NCBI GenBank assembly: GCA_030268105.1
Contig: BSDZ01000030.1
Span: forward strand, 1-64,000
Direction of reading: 5' to 3'
Length of the DNA: 64,000 nt
Origin: Volvox africanus
Taxonomy: Eukaryota > Chlorophyta > Chlorophyceae > Chlamydomonadales > Volvocaceae
Position numbers and translations under genes: made by a program. Under the pieces are notes generated by a model. That model had not been told where the DNA came from, ran no database searches, and saw only the letters and a list, made by a program, of their open reading frames with translations. This document shows, piece by piece, positions 28,200 through 43,300 of the stretch (its first letter is position 1; every line of letters begins with the position of its first letter).

Positions 28200-31100
28200 G
28201 TGAGCCACATGAAGAAAGGAATGGAGCTGCATACGTTTGCAGGCAGGCACAGTCAGCAAAGCAGCACAGATGAGATGGAAGCCTGGCCATCCGTGAGACT
28301 GCCCATCCAGCCGCACGGATGGATGTCTGGCACCAGCCTGCACGCACCTTTTATGAAGCGCATTCCTGTTGACTTTGTGCACGTGGAAGCTGTGGGGTCG
28401 CACGTACATAGTATGTGTGCCATGTCCGTGTGGGTGTGTGCCGTGTCGTGGGGTCGTGGGGCAAGGCGTTGGATCTGTGCGCATGGGTTGCCGTCCAAAC
28501 GGTGCGCAACAGATCGTCACCAAGGGTTCGCACGTGGTTCCCCACCGTACTACTGATTTGGCCCAATGGTGCTTACGTGCCCAGTGCTGATGGGATGGGC
28601 GGTTTTCACCATGGTATGAACGATCCATGCCACCACACCCCATCTGCCGCATCCATGCCACACATACCTAGCATACAAAACAAAACGACAAAAACGCAGC
28701 CCGGACGGAGCCCCTTCCATGCGCTACGCTCACGTCCGAGACCACACGTGACTGCATGTACGACACAGGTCAGCGGGCGGGAAGGGGGTTCTGGCCGTGC
28801 AAGAAAGTGCACACGTGAGCCACATGAAGAAAGGAATGGAGCTGCATAGCTAACACATACGTTTGCAGGCAGGCACAGTCAGCAAAGCAGCACAGATGAG
28901 ATGGAAGCCTGGCCATCCGTGAGACTGCCCATCCAGCCGCACGGATGGATGTCTGGCACCAGCCTGCACGCACCTTTTATGAAGCGCATTCCTGTTGACT
29001 TTGTGCACGTGGAAGCTGTGGGGTCGCACGTACATAGTATGTGTGCCATGTCCATGTGGGTGTGTGCCGTGTCGTGGGGTCGTGGGGCAAGGCGTTGGAT
29101 CTGTGCGCATGGGTTGCCGTCCAAACGGTGCGCAACAGATCGTCACCAAGGGCTCCCACGTGGTCCCCCACCGTACTACTGATTTGGCCCAATGGTGCTT
29201 ACGTGCCCAGTGCTGATGGGATGGGCGGTTTTCACCATGGTATGAACGATCCATGCCACCACACCCCATCTGCCGCATCCATGCCACACATACCTAGCAT
29301 ACAAAACAAAACGACAAAAACGCAGCCCGGACGGAGCCCCTTCCATGCGCTACGCTCACGTCCGAGACCACACGTGACTGCATGTACGACACAGGTCAGC
29401 GGGCGGGAAGGGGGTTCTGGCCGTGCAAGAAAGTGCACACGTGAGCCACATGAAGAAAGGAATGGAGCTGCATACGTTTGCAGGCAGGCACAGTCAGCAA
29501 AGCAGCACAGATGAGATGGAAGCCTGGCCATCCGTGAGACTGCCCATCCAGCCGCACGGATGGATGTCTGGCACCAGCCTGCACGCACCTTTTATGAAGC
29601 GCATTCCTGTTGACTTTGTGCACGTGGAAGCTGTGGGGTCGCACGTACATAGTATGTGTGCCATGTCCAGTGTGGGTGTGTGCCGTGTCGTGGGGTCGTG
29701 GGGCAAGGCGTTGGATCTGTGCGCATGGGTTGCCGTCCAAACGGTGCGCAACAGATCGTCACCAAGGGTTCGCACGTGGTCTCCCACCGTACTACTGATT
29801 TGGCCCAATGGTGCTTACGTGCCCAGTGCTGATGGGATGGGCGGTTTTCACCATGGTATGAACGATCCATGCCACCACACCCCATCTGCCGCATCCATGC
29901 CACACATACCTAGCATACAAAACAAAACGACAAAAACGCAGCCCGGACGGAGCCCCTTCCATGCGCTACGCTCACGTCCGAGACCACACGTGACTGCATG
30001 TACGACACAGGTCAGCGGGCGGGAAGGGGGTTCTGGCCGTGCAAGAAAGTGCACACGTGAGCCACATGAAGAAAGGAATGGAGCTGCATAGCTAACACAT
30101 ACGTTTGCAGGCAGGCACAGTCAGCAAAGCAGCACAGATGAGATGGAAGCCTGGCCATCCGTGAGACTGCCCATCCAGCCGCACGGATGGATGTCTGGCA
30201 CCAGCCTGCACGCACCTTTTATGAAGCGCATTCCTGTTGACTTTGTGCACGTGGAAGCTGTGGGGTCGCACGTACATAGTATGTGTGCCATGTCCGTGTG
30301 GGTGTGTGCCGTGTCGTGGGGTCGTGGGGCAAGGCGTTGGATCTGTGCGCATGGGTTGCCGTCCAAACGGTGCGCAACAGATCGTCACCAAGGGCTCCCA
30401 CGTGGTCCCCCACCGTACTACTGATTTGGCCCAATGGTGCTTACGTGCCCAGTGCTGATGGGATGGGCGGTTTTCACCATGGTATGAACGATCCATGCCA
30501 CCACACCCCATCTGCCGCATCCATGCCACACATACCTAGCATACAAAACAAAACGACAAAAACGCAGCCCGGACGGAGCCCCTTCCATGCGCTACGCTCA
30601 CGTCCGAGACCACACGTGACTGCATGTACGACACAGGTCAGCGGGCGGGAAGGGGGTTCTGGCCGTGCAAGAAAGTGCACACGTGAGCCACATGAAGAAA
30701 GGAATGGAGCTGCATACGTTTGCAGGCAGGCACAGTCAGCAAAGCAGCACAGATGAGATGGAAGCCTGGCCATCCGTGAGACTGCCCATCCAGCCGCACG
30801 GATGGATGTCTGGCACCAGCCTGCACGCACCTTTTATGAAGCGCATTCCTGTTGACTTTGTGCACGTGGAAGCTGTGGGGTCGCACGTACATAGTATGTG
30901 TGCCATGTCCAGTGTGGGTGTGTGCCGTGTCGTGGGGTCGTGGGGCAAGGCGTTGGATCTGTGCGCATGGGTTGCCGTCCAAACGGTGCGCAACAGATCG
31001 TCACCAAGGGTTCGCACGTGGTCTCCCACCGTACTACTGATTTGGCCCAATGGTGCTTACGTGCCCAGTGCTGATGGGATGGGCGGTTTTCACCATGGTA

Positions 31101-34100
31101 TGAACGATCCATGCCACCACACCCCATCTGCCGCATCCATGCCACACATACCTAGCATACAAAACAAAACGACAAAAACGCAGCCCGGACGGAGCCCCTT
31201 CCATGCGCTACGCTCACGTCCGAGACCACACGTGACTGCATGTACGACACAGGTCAGCGGGCGGGAAGGGGGTTCTGGCCGTGCAAGAAAGTGCACACGT
31301 GAGCCACATGAAGAAAGGAATGGAGCTGCATAGCTAACACATACGTTTGCAGGCAGGCACAGTCAGCAAAGCAGCACAGATGAGATGGAAGCCTGGCCAT
31401 CCGTGAGACTGCCCATCCAGCCGCACGGATGGATGTCTGGCACCAGCCTGCACGCACCTTTTATGAAGCGCATTCCTGTTGACTTTGTGCACGTGGAAGC
31501 TGTGGGGTCGCACGTACATAGTATGTGTGCCATGTCCAGTGTGGGTGTGTGCCGTGTCGTGGGGTCGTGGGGCAAGGCGTTGGATCTGTGCGCATGGGTT
31601 GCCGTCCAAACGGTGCGCAACAGATCGTCACCAAGGGCTCCCACGTGGTCCCCCACCGTACTACTGATTTGGCCCAATGGTGCTTACGTGCCCAGTGCTG
31701 ATGGGATGGGCGGTTTTCACCATGGTATGAACGATCCATGCCACCACACCCCATCTGCCGCATCCATGCCACACATACCTAGCATACAAAACAAAACGAC
31801 AAAAACGCAGCCCGGACGGAGCCCCTTCCATGCGCTACGCTCACGTCCGAGACCACACGTGACTGCATGTACGACACAGGTCAGCGGGCGGGAAGGGGGT
31901 TCTGGCCGTGCAAGAAAGTGCACACGTGAGCCACATGAAGAAAGGAATGGAGCTGCATACGTTTGCAGGCAGGCACAGTCAGCAAAGCAGCACAGATGAG
32001 ATGGAAGCCTGGCCATCCGTGAGACTGCCCATCCAGCCGCACGGATGGATGTCTGGCACCAGCCTGCACGCACCTTTTATGAAGCGCATTCCTGTTGACT
32101 TTGTGCACGTGGAAGCTGTGGGGTCGCACGTACATAGTATGTGTGCCATGTCCAGTGTGGGTGTGTGCCGTGTCGTGGGGTCGTGGGGCAAGGCGTTGGA
32201 TCTGTGCGCATGGGTTGCCGTCCAAACGGTGCGCAACAGATCGTCACCAAGGGTTCGCACGTGGTCTCCCACCGTACTACTGATTTGGCCCAATGGTGCT
32301 TACGTGCCCAGTGCTGATGGGATGGGCGGTTTTCACCATGGTATGAACGATCCATGCCACCACACCCCATCTGCCGCATCCATGCCACACATACCTAGCA
32401 TACAAAACAAAACGACAAAAACGCAGCCCGGACGGAGCCCCTTCCATGCGCTACGCTCACGTCCGAGACCACACGTGACTGCATGTACGACACAGGTCAG
32501 CGGGCGGGAAGGGGGTTCTGGCCGTGCAAGAAAGTGCACACGTGAGCCACATGAAGAAAGGAATGGAGCTGCATAGCTAACACATACGTTTGCAGGCAGG
32601 CACAGTCAGCAAAGCAGCACAGATGAGATGGAAGCCTGGCCATCCGTGAGACTGCCCATCCAGCCGCACGGATGGATGTCTGGCACCAGCCTGCACGCAC
32701 CTTTTATGAAGCGCATTCCTGTTGACTTTGTGCACGTGGAAGCTGTGGGGTCGCACGTACATAGTATGTGTGCCATGTCCAGTGTGGGTGTGTGCCGTGT
32801 CGTGGGGTCGTGGGGCAAGGCGTTGGATCTGTGCGCATGGGTTGCCGTCCAAACGGTGCGCAACAGATCGTCACCAAGGGCTCCCACGTGGTCCCCCACC
32901 GTACTACTGATTTGGCCCAATGGTGCTTACGTGCCCAGTGCTGATGGGATGGGCGGTTTTCACCATGGTATGAACGATCCATGCCACCACACCCCATCTG
33001 CCGCATCCATGCCACACATACCTAGCATACAAAACAAAACGACAAAAACGCAGCCCGGACGGAGCCCCTTCCATGCGCTACGCTCACGTCCGAGACCACA
33101 CGTGACTGCATGTACGACACAGGTCAGCGGGCGGGAAGGGGGTTCTGGCCGTGCAAGAAAGTGCACACGTGAGCCACATGAAGAAAGGAATGGAGCTGCA
33201 TACGTTTGCAGGCAGGCACAGTCAGCAAAGCAGCACAGATGAGATGGAAGCCTGGCCATCCGTGAGACTGCCCATCCAGCCGCACGGATGGATGTCTGGC
33301 ACCAGCCTGCACGCACCTTTTATGAAGCGCATTCCTGTTGACTTTGTGCACGTGGAAGCTGTGGGGTCGCACGTACATAGTATGTGTGCCATGTCCAGTG
33401 TGGGTGTGTGCCGTGTCGTGGGGTCGTGGGGCAAGGCGTTGGATCTGTGCGCATGGGTTGCCGTCCAAACGGTGCGCAACAGATCGTCACCAAGGGCTCC
33501 CACGTGGTCCCCCACCGTACTACTGATTTGGCCCAATGGTGCTTACGTGCCCAGTGCTGATGGGATGGGCGGTTTTCACCATGGTATGAACGATCCATGC
33601 CGCCACACCCCATCTGCCGCATCCATGCCACACATACCTAGCATACAAAACAAAACGACAAAAACGCAGCCCGGACGGAGCCCCTTCCATGCGCTACGCT
33701 CACGTCCGAGACCACACGTGACTGCATGTACGACACAGGTCAGCGGGCGGGAAGGGGGTTCTGGCCGTGCAAGAAAGTGCACACGTGAGCCACATGAAGA
33801 AAGGAATGGAGCTGCATAGCTAACACATACGTTTGCAGGCAGGCACAGTCAGCAAAGCAGCACAGATGAGATGGAAGCCTGGCCATCCGTGAGACTGCCC
33901 ATCCAGCCGCACGGATGGATGTCTGGCACCAGCCTGCACGCACCTTTTATGAAGCGCATTCCTGTTGACTTTGTGCACGTGGAAGCTGTGGGGTCGCACG
34001 TACATAGTATGTGTGCCATGTCCGTGTGGGTGTGTGCCGTGTCGTGGGGTCGTGGGGCAAGGCGTTGGATCTGTGCGCATGGGTTGCCGTCCAAACGGTG

Positions 34101-37100
34101 CGCAACAGATCGTCACCAAGGGCTCCCACGTGGTCCCCCACCGTACTACTGATTTGGCCCAATGGTGCTTACGTGCCCAGTGCTGATGGGATGGGCGGTT
34201 TTCACCATGGTATGAACGATCCATGCCACCACACCCCATCTGCCGCATCCATGCCACACATACCTAGCATACAAAACAAAACGACAAAAACGCAGCCCGG
34301 ACGGAGCCCCTTCCATGCGCTACGCTCACGTCCGAGACCACACGTGACTGCATGTACGACACAGGTCAGCGGGCGGGAAGGGGGTTCTGGCCGTGCAAGA
34401 AAGTGCACACGTGAGCCACATGAAGAAAGGAATGGAGCTGCATAGCTAACACATACGTTTGCAGGCAGGCACAGTCAGCAAAGCAGCACAGATGAGATGG
34501 AAGCCTGGCCATCCGTGAGACTGCCCATCCAGCCGCACGGATGGATGTCTGGCACCAGCCTGCACGCACCTTTTATGAAGCGCATTCCTGTTGACTTTGT
34601 GCACGTGGAAGCTGTGGGGTCGCACGTACATAGTATGTGTGCCATGTCCAGTGTGGGTGTGTGCCGTGTCGTGGGGTCGTGGGGCAAGGCGTTGGATCTG
34701 TGCGCATGGGTTGCCGTCCAAACGGTGCGCAACAGATCGTCACCAAGGGCTCCCACGTGGTCCCCCACCGTACTACTGATTTGGCCCAATGGTGCTTACG
34801 TGCCCAGTGCTGATGGGATGGGCGGTTTTCACCATGGTATGAACGATCCATGCCACCACACCCCATCTGCCGCATCCATGCCACACATACCTAGCATACA
34901 AAACAAAACGACAAAAACGCAGCCCGGACGGAGCCCCTTCCATGCGCTACGCTCACGTCCGAGACCACACGTGACTGCATGTACGACACAGGTCAGCGGG
35001 CGGGAAGGGGGTTCTGGCCGTGCAAGAAAGTGCACACGTGAGCCACATGAAGAAAGGAATGGAGCTGCATACGTTTGCAGGCAGGCACAGTCAGCAAAGC
35101 AGCACAGATGAGATGGAAGCCTGGCCATCCGTGAGACTGCCCATCCAGCCGCACGGATGGATGTCTGGCACCAGCCTGCACGCACCTTTTATGAAGCGCA
35201 TTCCTGTTGACTTTGTGCACGTGGAAGCTGTGGGGTCGCACGTACATAGTATGTGTGCCATGTCCAGTGTGGGTGTGTGCCGTGTCGTGGGGTCGTGGGG
35301 CAAGGCGTTGGATCTGTGCGCATGGGTTGCCGTCCAAACGGTGCGCAACAGATCGTCACCAAGGGTTCGCACGTGGTCTCCCACCGTACTACTGATTTGG
35401 CCCAATGGTGCTTACGTGCCCAGTGCTGATGGGATGGGCGGTTTTCACCATGGTATGAACGATCCATGCCACCACACCCCATCTGCCGCATCCATGCCAC
35501 ACATACCTAGCATACAAAACAAAACGACAAAAACGCAGCCCGGACGGAGCCCCTTCCATGCGCTACGCTCACGTCCGAGACCACACGTGACTGCATGTAC
35601 GACACAGGTCAGCGGGCGGGAAGGGGGTTCTGGCCGTGCAAGAAAGTGCACACGTGAGCCACATGAAGAAAGGAATGGAGCTGCATAGCTAACACATACG
35701 TTTGCAGGCAGGCACAGTCAGCAAAGCAGCACAGATGAGATGGAAGCCTGGCCATCCGTGAGACTGCCCATCCAGCCGCACGGATGGATGTCTGGCACCA
35801 GCCTGCACGCACCTTTTATGAAGCGCATTCCTGTTGACTTTGTGCACGTGGAAGCTGTGGGGTCGCACGTACATAGTATGTGTGCCATGTCCGTGTGGGT
35901 GTGTGCCGTGTCGTGGGGTCGTGGGGCAAGGCGTTGGATCTGTGCGCATGGGTTGCCGTCCAAACGGTGCGCAACAGATCGTCACCAAGGGCTCCCACGT
36001 GGTCCCCCACCGTACTACTGATTTGGCCCAATGGTGCTTACGTGCCCAGTGCTGATGGGATGGGCGGTTTTCACCATGGTATGAACGATCCATGCCACCA
36101 CACCCCATCTGCCGCATCCATGCCACACATACCTAGCATACAAAACAAAACGACAAAAACGCAGCCCGGACGGAGCCCCTTCCATGCGCTACGCTCACGT
36201 CCGAGACCACACGTGACTGCATGTACGACACAGGTCAGCGGGCGGGAAGGGGGTTCTGGCCGTGCAAGAAAGTGCACACGTGAGCCACATGAAGAAAGGA
36301 ATGGAGCTGCATACGTTTGCAGGCAGGCACAGTCAGCAAAGCAGCACAGATGAGATGGAAGCCTGGCCATCCGTGAGACTGCCCATCCAGCCGCACGGAT
36401 GGATGTCTGGCACCAGCCTGCACGCACCTTTTATGAAGCGCATTCCTGTTGACTTTGTGCACGTGGAAGCTGTGGGGTCGCACGTACATAGTATGTGTGC
36501 CATGTCCAGTGTGGGTGTGTGCCGTGTCGTGGGGTCGTGGGGCAAGGCGTTGGATCTGTGCGCATGGGTTGCCGTCCAAACGGTGCGCAACAGATCGTCA
36601 CCAAGGGTTCGCACGTGGTCTCCCACCGTACTACTGATTTGGCCCAATGGTGCTTACGTGCCCAGTGCTGATGGGATGGGCGGTTTTCACCATGGTATGA
36701 ACGATCCATGCCACCACACCCCATCTGCCGCATCCATGCCACACATACCTAGCATACAAAACAAAACGACAAAAACGCAGCCCGGACGGAGCCCCTTCCA
36801 TGCGCTACGCTCACGTCCGAGACCACACGTGACTGCATGTACGACACAGGTCAGCGGGCGGGAAGGGGGTTCTGGCCGTGCAAGAAAGTGCACACGTGAG
36901 CCACATGAAGAAAGGAATGGAGCTGCATAGCTAACACATACGTTTGCAGGCAGGCACAGTCAGCAAAGCAGCACAGATGAGATGGAAGCCTGGCCATCCG
37001 TGAGACTGCCCATCCAGCCGCACGGATGGATGTCTGGCACCAGCCTGCACGCACCTTTTATGAAGCGCATTCCTGTTGACTTTGTGCACGTGGAAGCTGT

Positions 37101-37700
37101 GGGGTCGCACGTACATAGTATGTGTGCCATGTCCATGTGGGTGTGTGCCGTGTCGTGGGGTCGTGGGGCAAGGCGTTGGATCTGTGCGCATGGGTTGCCG
37201 TCCAAACGGTGCGCAACAGATCGTCACCAAGGGCTCCCACGTGGTCCCCCACCGTACTACTGATTTGGCCCAATGGTGCTTACGTGCCCAGTGCTGATGG
37301 GATGGGCGGTTTTCACCATGGTATGAACGATCCATGCCACCACACCCCATCTGCCGCATCCATGCCACACATACCTAGCATACAAAACAAAACGACAAAA
37401 ACGCAGCCCGGACGGAGCCCCTTCCATGCGCTACGCTCACGTCCGAGACCACACGTGACTGCATGTACGACACAGGTCAGCGGGCGGGAAGGGGGTTCTG
37501 GCCGTGCAAGAAAGTGCACACGTGAGCCACATGAAGAAAGGAATGGAGCTGCATAGCTAACACATACGTTTGCAGGCAGGCACAGTCAGCAAAGCAGCAC
37601 AGATGAGATGGAAGCCTGGCCATCCGTGAGACTGCCCATCCAGCCGCACGGATGGATGTCTGGCACCAGCCTGCACGCACCTTTTATGAAGCGCATTCCT
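28200..37700. repeat. Dimeric higher-order satellite repeat, ~1,242 bp
   Basis: Here the unit spacing alternates almost regularly between short (615/616) and long (626/627). The landmark positions are 28,369, 28,995, 29,610, 30,237, 30,852, 31,479, 32,095, 32,722, 33,338, 33,965, then after one break 34,591, 35,207, 35,834, 36,449, 37,076. Point variants also recur at dimer spacing. For example CCAGTGTGGG together with GGGTTCGCACG occurs in units that follow one another by 1,242-1,243 bp. To the left, short units are scattered singly. This section therefore spread as dimers. Confidence 0.75.
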
Positions 37701-38399
37701 GTTGACTTTGTGCACGTGGAAGCTGTGGGGTCGCACGTACATAGTATGTGTGCCATGTCCGTGTGGGTGTGTGCCGTGTCGTGGGGTCGTGGGGCAAGGC
37801 GTTGGATCTGTGCGCATGGGTTGCCGTCCAAACGGTGCGCAACAGATCGTCACCAAGGGCTCCCACGTGGTCCCCCACCGTACTACTGATTTGGCCCAAT
37901 GGTGCTTACGTGCCCAGTGCTGATGGGATGGGCGGTTTTCACCATGGTATGAACGATCCATGCCAGCCACACCCCATCTGCCGCATCCATGCCACACATA
38001 CCTAGCATACAAAACAAAACGACAAAAACGCAGCCCGGACGGAGCCCCTTCCATGCGCTACGCTCACGTCCGAGACCACACGTGACTGCATGTACGACAC
38101 AGGTCAGCGGGCGGGAAGGGGGTTCTGGCCGTGCAAGAAAGTGCACACGTGAGCCACATGAAGAAAGGAATGGAGCTGCATAGCTAACACATACGTTTGC
38201 AGGCAGGCACAGTCAGCAAAGCAGCACAGATGAGATGGAAGCCTGGCCATCCGTGAGACTGCCCATCCAGCCGCACGGATGGATGTCTGGCACCAGCCTG
38301 CACGCACCTTTTATGAAGCGCATTCCTGTTGACTTTGTGCACGTGGAAGCTGTGGGGTCGCACGTACATAGTATGTGTGCCATGTCCATGTGGGTGTGT

Positions 38400-40310
38400 G
38401 CCGTGTCGTGGGGTCGTGGGGCAAGGCGTTGGATCTGTGCGCATGGGTTGCCGTCCAAACGGTGCGCAACAGATCGTCACCAAGGGTTCGCACGTGGTCT
38501 CCCACCGTACTACTGATTTGGCCCAATGGTGCTTACGTGCCCAGTGCTGATGGGATGGGCGGTTTTCACCATGGTATGAACGATCCATGCCACCACACCC
38601 CATCTGCCGCATCCATGCCACACATACCTAGCATACAAAACAAAACGACAAAAACGCAGCCCGGACGGAGCCCCTTCCATGCGCTACGCTCACGTCCGAG
38701 ACCACACGTGACTGCATGTACGACACAGGTCAGCGGGCGGGAAGGGGGTTCTGGCCGTGCAAGAAAGTGCACACGTGAGCCACATGAAGAAAGGAATGGA
38801 GCTGCATAGCTAACACATACGTTTGCAGGCAGGCACAGTCAGCAAAGCAGCACAGATGAGATGGAAGCCTGGCCATCCGTGAGACTGCCCATCCAGCCGC
38901 ACGGATGGATGTCTGGCACCAGCCTGCACGCACCTTTTATGAAGCGCATTCCTGTTGACTTTGTGCACGTGGAAGCTGTGGGGTCGCACGTACATAGTAT
39001 GTGTGCCATGTCCGTGTGGGTGTGTGCCGTGTCGTGGGGTCGTGGGGCAAGGCGTTGGATCTGTGCGCATGGGTTGCCGTCCAAACGGTGCGCAACAGAT
39101 CGTCACCAAGGGCTCCCACGTGGTCCCCCACCGTACTACTGATTTGGCCCAATGGTGCTTACGTGCCCAGTGCTGATGGGATGGGCGGTTTTCACCATGT
39201 TATGAACGATCCATGCCGCCACACCCCATCTGCCGCATCCATGCCACACATACCTAGCATACAAAAGAAAAAGGACAAAAACGCAGCCCGGACGGAGCCC
39301 CTTCCATGCGCTACGCTCACGTCCGAGACCACACGTGACTGCATGTACGACACAGGTCAGCGGGCGGGAAGGGGGTTCTGGCCGTGCAAGAAAGTGCACA
39401 CGTGAGCCACATGAAGAAAGGAATGGAGCTGCATACGTTTGCAGGCAGGCACAGTCAGCAAAGCAGCACAGATGAGATGGAAGCCTGGCCATCCGTGAGA
39501 CTGCCCATCCAGCCGCACGGATGGATGTCTGGCACCAGCCTGCACGCACCTTTTATGAAGCGCATTCCTGTTGACTTTGTGCACGTGGAAGCTGTGGGGT
39601 CGCACGTACATAGTATGTGTGCCATGTCCATGTGGGTGTGTGCCGTGTCGTGGGGTCGTGGGGCAAGGCGTTGGATCTGTGCGCATGGGTTGCCGTCCAA
39701 ACGGTGCGCAACAGATCGTCACCAAGGGCTCCCACGTGGTCCCCCACCGTACTACTGATTTGGCCCAATGGTGCTTACGTGCCCAGTGCTGATGGGATGG
39801 GCGGTTTTCACCATGGTATGAACGATCCATGCCACCACACCCCATCTGCCGCATCCATGCCACACATACCTAGCATACAAAACAAAACGACAAAAACGCA
39901 GCCCGGACGGAGCCCCTTCCATGCGCTACGCTCACGTCCGAGACCACACGTGACTGCATGTACGACACAGGTCAGCGGGCGGGAAGGGGGTTCTGGCCGT
40001 GCAAGAAAGTGCACACGTGAGCCACATGAAGAAAGGAATGGAGCTGCATACGTTTGCAGGCAGGCACAGTCAGCAAAGCAGCACAGATGAGATGGAAGCC
40101 TGGCCATCCGTGAGACTGCCCATCCAGCCGCACGGATGGATGTCTGGCACCAGCCTGCACGCACCTTTTATGAAGCGCATTCCTGTTGACTTTGTGCACG
40201 TGGAAGCTGTGGGGTCGCACGTACATAGTATGTGTGCCATGTCCATGTGGGTGTGTGCCGTGTCGTGGGGTCGTGGGGCAAGGCGTTGGATCTGTGCGCA
40301 TGGGTTGCCG
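38400..40310. repeat. Three-unit satellite block, copy C (offset 5,595 bp)
   Basis: It matches 43,990-45,910 at an offset of 5,595 bp and shares the rare CACCATGTTATGAAC variant (39,194 and 44,789) and AAAGAAAAAGGAC in place of AAACAAAACGAC (about 39,260 and 44,855). The copies diverge at CCATGTGGG versus CCAGTGTGGG on the left. On the right they diverge at GTGCGCAAC (40,318) versus GTGTGCAAC (45,913). The AAAGAAAAAGGAC variant also occurs alone at about 41,117. Confidence 0.75.
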
Positions 40311-43300
40311 TCCAAACGGTGCGCAACAGATCGTCACCAAGGGTTCGCACGTGGTCTCCCACCGTACTACTGATTTGGCCCAATGGTGCTTACGTGCCCA
40401 GTGCTGATGGGATGGGCGGTTTTCACCATGGTATGAACGATCCATGCCGCCACACCCCATCTGCCGCATCCATGCCACACATACCTAGCATACAAAACAA
40501 AACGACAAAAACGCAGCCCGGACGGAGCCCCTTCCATGCGCTACGCTCACGTCCGAGACCACACGTGACTGCATGTACGACACAGGTCAGCGGGCGGGAA
40601 GGGGGTTCTGGCCGTGCAAGAAAGTGCACACGTGAGCCACATGAAGAAAGGAATGGAGCTGCATAGCTAACACATACGTTTGCAGGCAGGCACAGTCAGC
40701 AAAGCAGCACAGATGAGATGGAAGCCTGGCCATCCGTGAGACTGCCCATCCAGCCGCACGGATGGATGTCTGGCACCAGCCTGCACGCACCTTTTATGAA
40801 GCGCATTCCTGTTGACTTTGTGCACGTGGAAGCTGTGGGGTCGCACGTACATAGTATGTGTGCCATGTCCGTGTGGGTGTGTGCCGTGTCGTGGGGTCGT
40901 GGGGCAAGGCGTTGGATCTGTGCGCATGGGTTGCCGTCCAAACGGTGCGCAACAGATCGTCACCAAGGGCTCCCACGTGGTCCCCCACCGTACTACTGAT
41001 TTGGCCCAATGGTGCTTACGTGCCCAGTGCTGATGGGATGGGCGGTTTTCACCATGGTATGAACGATCCATGCCGCCACACCCCATCTGCCGCATCCATG
41101 CCACACATACCTAGCATACAAAAGAAAAAGGACAAAAACGCAGCCCGGACGGAGCCCCTTCCATGCGCTACGCTCACGTCCGAGACCACACGTGACTGCA
41201 TGTACGACACAGGTCAGCGGGCGGGAAGGGGGTTCTGGCCGTGCAAGAAAGTGCACACGTGAGCCACATGAAGAAAGGAATGGAGCTGCATACGTTTGCA
41301 GGCAGGCACAGTCAGCAAAGCAGCACAGATGAGATGGAAGCCTGGCCATCCGTGAGACTGCCCATCCAGCCGCACGGATGGATGTCTGGCACCAGCCTGC
41401 ACGCACCTTTTATGAAGCGCATTCCTGTTGACTTTGTGCACGTGGAAGCTGTGGGGTCGCACGTACATAGTATGTGTGCCATGTCCATGTGGGTGTGTGC
41501 CGTGTCGTGGGGTCGTGGGGCAAGGCGTTGGATCTGTGCGCATGGGTTGCCGTCCAAACGGTGTGCAACAGATCGTCACCAAGGGTTCGCACGTGGTCTC
41601 CCACCGTACTACTGATTTGGCCCAATGGTGCTTACGTGCCCAGTGCTGATGGGATGGGCGGTTTTCACCATGGTATGAACGATCCATGCCGCCACACCCC
41701 ATCTGCCGCATCCATGCCACACATACCTAGCATACAAAACAAAACGACAAAAACGCAGCCCGGACGGAGCCCCTTCCATGCGCTACGCTCACGTCCGAGA
41801 CCACACGTGACTGCATGTACGACACAGGTCAGCGGGCGGGAAGGGGGTTCTGGCCGTGCAAGAAAGTGCACACGTGAGCCACATGAAGAAAGGAATGGAG
41901 CTGCATACGTTTGCAGGCAGGCACAGTCAGCAAAGCAGCACAGATGAGATGGAAGCCTGGCCATCCGTGAGACTGCCCATCCAGCCGCACGGATGGATGT
42001 CTGGCACCAGCCTGCACGCACCTTTTATGAAGCGCATTCCTGTTGACTTTGTGCACGTGGAAGCTGTGGGGTCGCACGTACATAGTATGTGTGCCATGTC
42101 CAGTGTGGGTGTGTGCCGTGTCGTGGGGTCGTGGGGCAAGGCGTTGGATCTGTGCGCATGGGTTGCCGTCCAAACGGTGCTGCAACAGATCGTCACCAAG
42201 GGTTCGCACGTGGTCTCCCACCGTACTACTGATTTGGCCCAATGGTGCTTACGTGCCCAGTGCTGATGGGATGGGCGGTTTTCACCATGGTATGAACGAT
42301 CCATGCCGCCACACCCCATCTGCCGCATCCATGCCACACATACCTAGCATACAAAACAAAACGACAAAAACGCAGCCCGGACGGAGCCCCTTCCATGCGC
42401 TACGCTCACGTCCGAGACCACACGTGACTGCATGTACGACACAGGTCAGCGGGCGGGAAGGGGGTTCTGGCCGTGCAAGAAAGTGCACACGTGAGCCACA
42501 TGAAGAAAGGAATGGAGCTGCATAGCTAACACATACGTTTGCAGGCAGGCACAGTCAGCAAAGCAGCACAGATGAGATGGAAGCCTGGCCATCCGTGAGA
42601 CTGCCCATCCAGCCGCACGGATGGATGTCTGGCACCAGCCTGCACGCACCTTTTATGAAGCGCATTCCTGTTGACTTTGTGCACGTGGAAGCTGTGGGGT
42701 CGCACGTACATAGTATGTGTGCCATGTCCGTGTGGGTGTGTGCCGTGTCGTGGGGTCGTGGGGCAAGGCGTTGGATCTGTGCGCATGGGTTGCCGTCCAA
42801 ACGGTGCGCAACAGATCGTCACCAAGGGCTCCCACGTGGTCCCCCACCGTACTACTGATTTGGCCCAATGGTGCTTACGTGCCCAGTGCTGATGGGATGG
42901 GCGGTTTTCACCATGGTATGAACGATCCATGCCACCACACCCCATCTGCCGCATCCATGCCACACATACCTAGCATACAAAACAAAACGACAAAAACGCA
43001 GCCCGGACGGAGCCCCTTCCATGCGCTACGCTCACGTCCGAGACCACACGTGACTGCATGTACGACACAGGTCAGCGGGCGGGAAGGGGGTTCTGGCCGT
43101 GCAAGAAAGTGCACACGTGAGCCACATGAAGAAAGGAATGGAGCTGCATAGCTAACACATACGTTTGCAGGCAGGCACAGTCAGCAAAGCAGCACAGATG
43201 AGATGGAAGCCTGGCCATCCGTGAGACTGCCCATCCAGCCGCACGGATGGATGTCTGGCACCAGCCTGCACGCACCTTTTATGAAGCGCATTCCTGTTGA

